Positions 56,901 to 64,000 of a stretch of DNA of 64,000 nucleotides are shown here, in pieces. The notes beneath the pieces were generated by a model, which saw only the letters and a program-made list of their open reading frames with translations, was not told the origin of the DNA and did no database searches. This DNA comes from Isoetes taiwanensis (Eukaryota > Streptophyta > Lycopodiopsida > Isoetales > Isoetaceae). A program made the translations under genes and the position numbers. The stretch spans positions 239,760-303,759 of the forward strand of contig JAJEKV010000129.1 of the NCBI GenBank assembly GCA_021234155.1, written 5' to 3'. Numbering within the stretch: the stretch's first letter is position 1; each line of letters opens with the position of its first letter.

Positions 56901-57890
56901 CAAGCGTTTGCATCTGTAAATGAGGTTCTTTAAAAGGTGTTCTCCACCGATAGGAATGACCTTAGTCTTCAAAAGAAACGAAAATTATTGTCAAACTCTT
57001 GAGGTTGTATCACTTCCCAACCTCTGCCGGTAAATGTAAATGACGCAAAGTGCGAACATGATTTTAGCTTTATTTGCCTCTAGTAAATGAAAAGTACGTG
57101 TGATGGCCAGCCACATTATCAGTACATTTGAAAACTTCCATGATTCTTATTACGAACTTGAACAAGTCCACCATATATGGCTGTGGTGGTCTTTCTAGTA
57201 AAGGCACATTTATATTCTAAAAAGTTATCTCAAATCTTTTTCATATGCGTGCATTTGTGGCTTTATATAGATTAAATCTTGCTACAATATCTCGGTTGCA
57301 CTCTAATTACAACATTACTATGTTGTTGAAAATAATGATATCTCGTTCTATGAATGGACTTTATCTTCTAGTTGGATGGCTTTCCCTTTAAAAATTTACA
57401 AGAAGCGGGCTTCACATAAACACATTGTCTTATGCAAGATAGTGCATTAGGCATTGTTTGACTTTAATGGTAGAGCATTTAAACTATGTATTCTCTATTT
57501 GAAGAACATGGATCTCTAAAAAGTATTCTGTTTACACAGTACCTTATAAGCGTCTTAATTGAACCAAGGTGTGCTAAATAAGGGCATACATGTTTGGACA
57601 TCTGTTATTAATATATATGTTTGAGTTGCATTCAATTGGAACACCATGTTGTATTTCTTAGTACACAATTATGGGAAGTTAAAACAAGGATTCGTTTTCT
57701 TGATTACATCTCTAATAATATGTTCTTGGCAGAGCGATGGCAAGTGTGTCTAAATTGGACTACATGGAACCCTATAGAATTATCACCTTAATATAAAACA
57801 TGGAAGCGATAAGTCAGAGCCGGGCTAAGATATCTTGAGTGCATCTTTGGATATGCAGTGTAGTCTTTGGATAGAGACCCAGGGCTTTCT
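53955..57890 (+). repeat. Large direct repeat, copy 1 (~3.9 kb)
   Basis: Starts AAATATATACATATATATCC and ends AGGGCTTTCT. It matches 58875-62750 along its whole length in the same orientation. Some intervals are identical over hundreds of bases (about 54100-54530 apart from a homopolymer), others carry frequent short indels. No terminal inverted repeat and no recognised protein. Frames such as 54679-54912 (plus) and 55795-56040 (minus) have counterparts in copy 2 but are not conserved as frames. Confidence 0.92.
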
Positions 57891-58874
57891 ACTATAATGT
57901 AGCCTTGATTTCACCAGGTTTACTAGCGGTAGTAAGTCTTATGGGTGGTTTGTATATATAGTTAACTCTTATCTCACACATGGTTTATATTTATTTTACA
58001 CATGAGTTGACTGCCGCTTATATTTACATATTTATGTTGTTGCTTTCATGCATGTATGGTGCTTATTTTGCAATTTTTGAAAGATATTATGATTATCGCT
58101 AACATGTACTGTATTTAATAGGAGGATGTATAAGTCTTGCTTGGACTAACATCTCACCGCAAATGATAACACCAATGGTGATGGACAAAGCGTCAACTAA
58201 TCTGCCTTGACTTTTTGGGCTCAAAACACATAGTTACAATTCACGGAATTGCATGATCAGTGGAACCCGGTACATTGCCAGCGGTACAATCTCTTGCATG
58301 CAAAGCCCCGGAATAAGAAGGTATGTTACTTTATATGCACATGAAATTTACGTTTGACATTTGTTCATCCTTACAAACTAAATGTTATATAGGCTTTACA
58401 AAGTCTGGTTTGACAATAATCTAGTGATTGATAAAATCTTTTTTAAGCAAATCAAATTAGCAAAACGTTTCAATGCCTACATAGGCATTACGTAAAACAG
58501 TTGATCTCTCGATCATACATTACAAACAGTTACGAAAATAGCAAATGTGATCATGATTTGGTTTCTGTGGGTATCACGGTGCAAGCAAATTTCCACATTT
58601 TGTTCGTTAACTTTCGAATGATCTAATCTGATGCTTCTTATCTACTGGCTATCAGTAGAAAGGCTTAAAAATATACAAGTAAGTCTATGCTTTCAATTAT
58701 TTACAGTTATGTTTCCTTATCTTTGTTTGAGGAGAAGCCATTATTCACAGGAACACACATAGATTTAAGGGATAGGTCTCTATGGCCACTTAAAGGGACC
58801 TCAGTTCCTATATTACTAAAAGTCGAGGGCCCTACCTGCAAAGCTTCAGGAAGGTGGTAAAATTATATATATAT
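57891..58874. other. Spacer between the two large repeats
   Basis: About 1 kb without similarity to the sequence beyond copy 2, so the array is not a simple back-to-back tandem duplication. No gene recognised. A short AT tract (58863-58895) leads into copy 2. Confidence 0.6.
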
Positions 58875-61800
58875 AAATATATACATATATATCGATAGTA
58901 GCTCGAGGGCTTAGCCCGATTATGCTAAGTTTCCTAGTTTGAGAACTTTTACGGCCAGTGGAATAACATGACTATTAATCTTCTCTGAAAATCGAATTGG
59001 CTTTGACCTTGTATGCTCAGGAAGTTCTAACGAAAGTGCAATGATCCAAAGGGTGGCTTACGCATACTTGTAAATACAAATGACAATCTTAGGCTTATGT
59101 CCCACTAATTTAGCATTGCCAATTTGATTTATATACTTCTCAATTGTTCAGTTTTACATCGAAGTTTGGAATGAGATCAGGCCTTGTCAATTGGACAAAG
59201 TTGTTGTAAGATACTTATTTTTTGAGACATCTAATTTCACCTCAAACAAAAAAATGGCTTTAAAGCATTTACATGCCAGGGAGGCATGACACAAACTTGC
59301 ACCAAGAGAGATGCAATATTCAAGCCGTTCTAGAAGATTGCTCAGCACTAGGCTTTTTATTGATTGACATTATAGCCTATATGGTTAAAATACTTTAAAA
59401 TACTGGAGTGCAAGGATCGATTAATGGAGCAGTGCACTTTTGCTTAGGAATATCCTATTGAGACTGTGGTGGACACATGATATGGATTTGGCACAACAAG
59501 GTACGTACTTAGTTACAATATATGAAAGCTCCTTAAATGGAGCAACATGATTTTGCTTAAGGATATCCCATTGTGGCTATAAAATATGCACATTGTTACT
59601 TTGGACCATAAATTGAGAGCATACAAAAGCCTGCATAAGGTATTTTCCAAAGGTTGTCTCTCTTCCAGTAAATTTTGCATTTTAACAGTGGAATATCATA
59701 GCTTTAAGGGATATATTTTTTTTAAAAAAACCAAATGCCTGGGTATCATTTGATGTTTTTTTCCCATTCGTCACTTTACTTGAAGAAAATGGGTTTTCAT
59801 TTTACATTTCCCATGCTTGACTTGCATGCATGCACCTTTTTCTAATATAAGGCATGGTTGCCACTTGTCTTTATCAAGTTAAACTAACTTGCATGTATAA
59901 TGTTTTGTATGAAATTTTACTTGACATGAATTTGGATTTGGACTACGGCAAAGGTATGTATGCATGTCTTTTGAATGATCTTTGCCGATAATGGGTTGGA
60001 GGTATTTTTACTACCAAAAAAATCCAATGAAGGATAATGTCTTGAGGTGTCTAACTATTGTTGGCCCTTTAAAATAACTTGGACTATTTACGTGAGGGAG
60101 TTCATCTTTGGTTTTTAAATAGCATGTAAATATTGGGTATTTTTCACCGTGCGATTAGACATACATACAGCATACTGTATGAAAGGGATGCTTCGGTAGA
60201 AGAGCACCTCCCAGGAGTGCACTTGCGTGTCCAGGACACTAAGCAGTGATTGGAAGTTTGGTGAGAATGTATCTTAGCACCATTCATACGAGTTTTTTTT
60301 CAATGGAAGGCGTAAGCGAGCTGCCGGTGCGCTGGAATCCCTTAAGACTACGACGAACAATGGTGGTATGCGTTACGCGCGATTAGAAATCCTCGGTATT
60401 ATCACTTTGCTTATGGCGGGTATAATGATGATGGGCTCATCGATGTTACCACGAAGAGCGTCAAAAGCAAAAGTAAGGTGCATTTCTTTGATCTATCTAT
60501 TTGACAGGATTTTATGAACATAGATTTTGCATTTCGTAGATGCAGGGCATTTGATTTCCACCGGCAAAATTACTTGGCATTAAAGAATCTTTGCTATGCT
60601 GAACACTAGGTTTTGCTTTTATTTTGTAAATCCGATGGCGGTTGCCTCAGGTCTACACTCTGTAACAATGGGCCGGATTTTGAGATGTTCATATTAAGGA
60701 TGACAAGTCACAGTGCTGTGAAATCCGTTTGATTAAGGGTTGTCGCGACGAAGTGTACCTGATAAAAAGGTTTTCCATTGTTTTCTCCTACGTATACATG
60801 GCTCCAAAGCTGAAGAAGGCCATGCATACCGGTCCATATTATATACTGTTTTGCCTCTTCGCGATACGCAGCGTGGAACTTTGCTTCCTCTTGCATTTGA
60901 GCTATCGTCTCCAGTGGCTGAGAGGTCTCGCATCTCGCGACGAGATTTCTCTTGTGATGGTTAGTGTTTGGTTAAAAGCTTGACATTTGGGCAAGACAAG
61001 AACACTTTTAGGAGTGAGAAGAGCGTTTATTGATATCCCACGCTACAACTACAAATGTAAGTGACTTTGGAAAAAGCGATATGTGGAGTTTCCAAGATCT
61101 TTACTTGAAACAAACATGGAGCTCGCGGCTTAGAGTGCGGGGAGAAGCGTTTTTTAGTATTTTACCAAGCCAAAATAGCGACTTTATTGATGGAATGTCT
61201 TCTAAATCGGGTTTTTAAGTTTTTGATTAACAATCCTATTGATTGCATAAGTCAAAGGAAAGCGTGCTTGTTGCTTGCTCTTCTTTTTTTAAAAAAGAAA
61301 AAATATGCTGCCTTTTAATGTTTTAGAACAAGAAATATGCTTACATCATTAAATCCCTTTGAAAGGTAATACAAATTACATTGAACGCGGCGCCGCAGTT
61401 AAGACTTAGTCATTAAAGGTTTCTATTGATGCTTTCTAAATCACTTCGTTGGCTATGATTTACATCACATGTATTTTATAAGCATTTGTGGGCTTGCAAA
61501 AGGTATTGCCATGACTCTTGTGACGAAGTACTTTTATCTTTTACATCTCTTGATTTGGTTATAACATTACGAGGTTTCATCATGTCCTACTCGGTTGTTT
61601 GTTATATTGTTGTTTTAAGGTCGAAGGCTATGCATGTAGAGACTCTCTAAACTACTGCTAATCCTTTCTTGATTACCGATTATGGCTAATGCTTGAATGG
61701 TTGGATTGCAGTGTAGGAGATTTCTTCTACCTCTATTTTATCATGTCTTTTGATAAAGAGCGTTTGCATGGAGCCTCAAACATTTGCATCCTCCAACAAA

Positions 61801-62746
61801 TGAGGGTTCTTTAAAGGTGTTCTCACGGTAAAGATGACCTTAGTCTTCAAACAGAATTATTGTCAAACTCTTGAGGGTTGTATCGCTTCCCTCACCACTT
61901 GATGAAGTATGAAGTACCATTGCAGATACGAACGCGATTTTAGCTTTTAATTTGCCTCTGGCAAAGTAGAAAGGCTGGCAGCCACATTATCAGTATTTAA
62001 AAGCACCAGATTGCCTATTGAAACTTAGAACAGTCCACCCTTATACTCTTTATGATAAGTCTTTCAAAGTAAAACATTTATATTCTAAAGACAATATAAA
62101 ATCTTTCATATAGGCATTTTGCGGCTTATATAGATTAAATCTTTGCTACAATATTTCAGTTGCACTCAAAAATTATCTTATGTTGTTGAAAATAATGATA
62201 TCTCGTTCTATAGATGGACTTTATCTTCCTGGTTGGATGAAACTTTACAAAATTACGAAGCGGGCTTCCAGCATAAACGCCACATTTGTCTTATAAAGAG
62301 ATGAATTGCATATTAAGGACGTGTTTGACTTTTGACAGTTAAAGTGTAAACTTCTTATTGTTCTCAGAAGAACACGGATCTCTAAAATTCTGTTTTTTAT
62401 TATATAAGCGTCTTAAAGTGAACAAGGTTGGCCTTAAATAAGGGCATACATGTTTTGGACATGTTGTTAATATATATGTTTGAGTTGCATTCAATTTGGA
62501 ACACCATATTTGTATTTCTTGGTACAATTATGGGAAGTTAAAGCAGGTTAGATTTTCTTGATTACATCTCAATAATATGTTCTTGGAACGATGGCAAACA
62601 TACAAAATTTGGACTACATGGAACCTATAAAGATTATCCTTAATATAAAACATAGAGCCGCGATAGGAAAGTCAGAGCCCGGTAAGATATCTTGAGTATA
62701 CATCTTTGGATGTCACAGTGCGAATGCTTTAGATCGAGCCGAGACT

Positions 62747-62750
<4 letters not shown>
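58875..62750 (+). repeat. Large direct repeat, copy 2 (~3.9 kb)
   Basis: Partner of 53955-57890. It begins AAATATATACATATATATCG and ends GAGACTTTCT directly against a (TA)n tract. Counterparts include CAAAGGGTGGCTTACGCATA, CTTGCATGCATGCACC and GATAATGGGTTGGAGGTATT. Confidence 0.92.

Positions 62751-62817
<67 letters not shown>
62751..62817. repeat. (TA)n microsatellite
   Basis: About 67 bases of uninterrupted AT at the right edge of copy 2. Confidence 0.95.
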
Positions 62818-62818
<1 letters not shown>

Positions 62819-62980
62819 GAAAAGTATACGTCTACGATGCATGTTCTAGTTTTTAGCCGTCTACAGTGCATGTTCTCACATTAATAAAACACCCATTAAG
62901 TAACTTTGGTTTTGAATTGTTGACATTATAGAAGATTAAACTCCATACGATACAGAAGGCAAATAAGATATTGGCTATTA

Positions 62981-63075
62981 AAGGTCCCATGTAGTCCATT
63001 GATGGGTCCCTAAGTGGTCCCATTGAAGGTACTTAGTGTAGTTCATTGAAAGGGCACTTAATGGTCCGGCTAGAG
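62981..63075 (+). repeat. ~24-bp degenerate tandem repeat (GGTCCCATTGAAGG type)
   Basis: Four units run head to tail: AAGGTCCCATGTAGTCCATTG, then blocks ending GTGGTCCCATTG and GTAGTTCATTG, then AAAGGGCACTTAATGGTCC. The unit alternates forms such as GGTCCC and GGGTCCC. Confidence 0.6.
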
Positions 63076-64000
63076 AACTTACATGTAGTAAATTCCAGGG
63101 TTAAATTAGCCTCCACAGATTGCAAAATACCCAGGAGTCTTCAGTATGCTATGTTAAAAGGGAGGTTAATGGAAGGCTAGTCCATCATGGCAACATTTAC
63201 TTAAGTGGGTGCCATGGGCACTCTTCTCTACTACATAAGAGCCATATGAGTTTAGGTATACAAGGTCAAAGCGGACCTACTTCTTATTATACTTATTTTG
63301 GTGCTCCTCTTCAATTTTGCCTTTATATATTGGATTTAAACCTCGATCCTTGAATACATTTGCAAAATATATCATGAATAACCACACTACACCTTTAGGC
63401 CAAAAATGTTTACAAAAGCAAATGTATTTCTAGGGGCCCACTTTTATGATCGGCCATGTAAAGTCATTAATTTCCTTTTCTTATAGTGAGAAGTACGTCA
63501 CATGTCTAAGAGTGCTTACAATCCCAGCCCCTAGCGTTTAAAATTAGGCACATGTAAATGCTAATTGAATATGCTCAGGAACTTATGGCTATAGCTTAAC
63601 AGTAACAAAAACAAGATTTGCAGCGGGTTGCATTTTAACGGCACAATCCAGCCCACAGGTGGCAACGTTTAAGGACTGGGCACGTATATATGCTAAAGCT
63701 ATAACTAACATTAACAATACCAATTTACTAGCCAGGTTGCATTTTTGGCAAATACTCTACAATCAAATTACAAATCTTACGCCACGAAAATTGAGTGAAG
63801 CTTACTTGGGCTTAAAATTCACAAAATTTAGTGTAATATGTAGTAGTTATCATTACTCCAAAATACATAGTGGCTTTCCGCTGAGAAATAGAGCCGAAGT
63901 TGATCCACCCATAGCAAAACATATTTCGCTGGGCACTGGTCTCGGATAGGCATGCATGAGCACTTGGTTTAGGTAGATTTAGATAGCAATACGTAACGGC
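63076..64000. other. No gene recognised
   Basis: AT-rich sequence with a 96-codon plus-strand frame at 63659-63949 and a 77-codon frame at 63120-63353. Neither shows a domain. Sequence looks cleaner than the preceding 40 kb. Confidence 0.4.

Noticed and set aside
63659-63949. 96-codon plus-strand frame as a small gene
   Set aside because: No domain, no promoter or splice signal, and length within chance for AT-rich DNA.

Overview
The window looks like nuclear DNA of a land plant with a large, repeat-rich genome. I favour a fern, with low confidence. The evidence is one intronless PLS-class PPR gene with a DYW domain, phase-consistent short exons with GT/AG borders on the minus strand, plant-type LTR retrotransposons and many AT-rich simple repeats. 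There is no bacterial-style gene packing, no rRNA, no intact tRNA and no CRISPR.

Layout. 1.1-4.7 kb (minus): a long PPR-DYW gene broken by several frame changes and one in-frame stop. 4.7-9.1 kb: dispersed and tandem repeats, a degenerate ~30-bp repeat array, and a possible plus-strand exon lying partly inside a near-perfect 416-bp tandem duplication. 9.9-11.4 kb: a poly(A)-tailed retroelement on the minus strand with a perfect 13-bp target-site duplication, inserted into a family of TATTCGACTTG-type repeats. 12.2-14.0 and 16.9-18.0 kb (minus): two probable spliced genes or gene remnants whose exons join in phase. They contain no long ATG-started frame. 19.6-22.3 kb: several tandem arrays, including about 700 bp of 10-bp-periodic TTCTAGAA-like sequence, and a tRNA-like A-box/B-box element. 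22.3-34.8 kb: no recognisable gene; decayed repeats and a (GGT)n tract. 34.8-43.9 kb: a complete but decayed Ty3/gypsy element on the minus strand with 1.9-kb LTRs, a reverse transcriptase (RT), two RNase H domains and an integrase. The extra RNase H lies upstream of RT. 44-53.9 kb: unrecognised sequence, short tandem arrays and a probable second, smaller LTR-type element. 53.9-62.8 kb: two direct copies of a ~3.9-kb unit bounded by AT-rich sequence and (TA)n tracts. 62.8-64 kb: mostly unique-looking sequence.

Paired copies in the 28-63 kb zone differ mainly by short indels, yet are identical over other long stretches. This pattern suggests incomplete consensus polishing in repeats as well as real decay, so broken frames there should not be over-read. 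I see no operon-like cooperation between genes. The best-supported functional content is the PPR-DYW locus (organelle RNA editing family), the transposable elements and the two candidate spliced genes.
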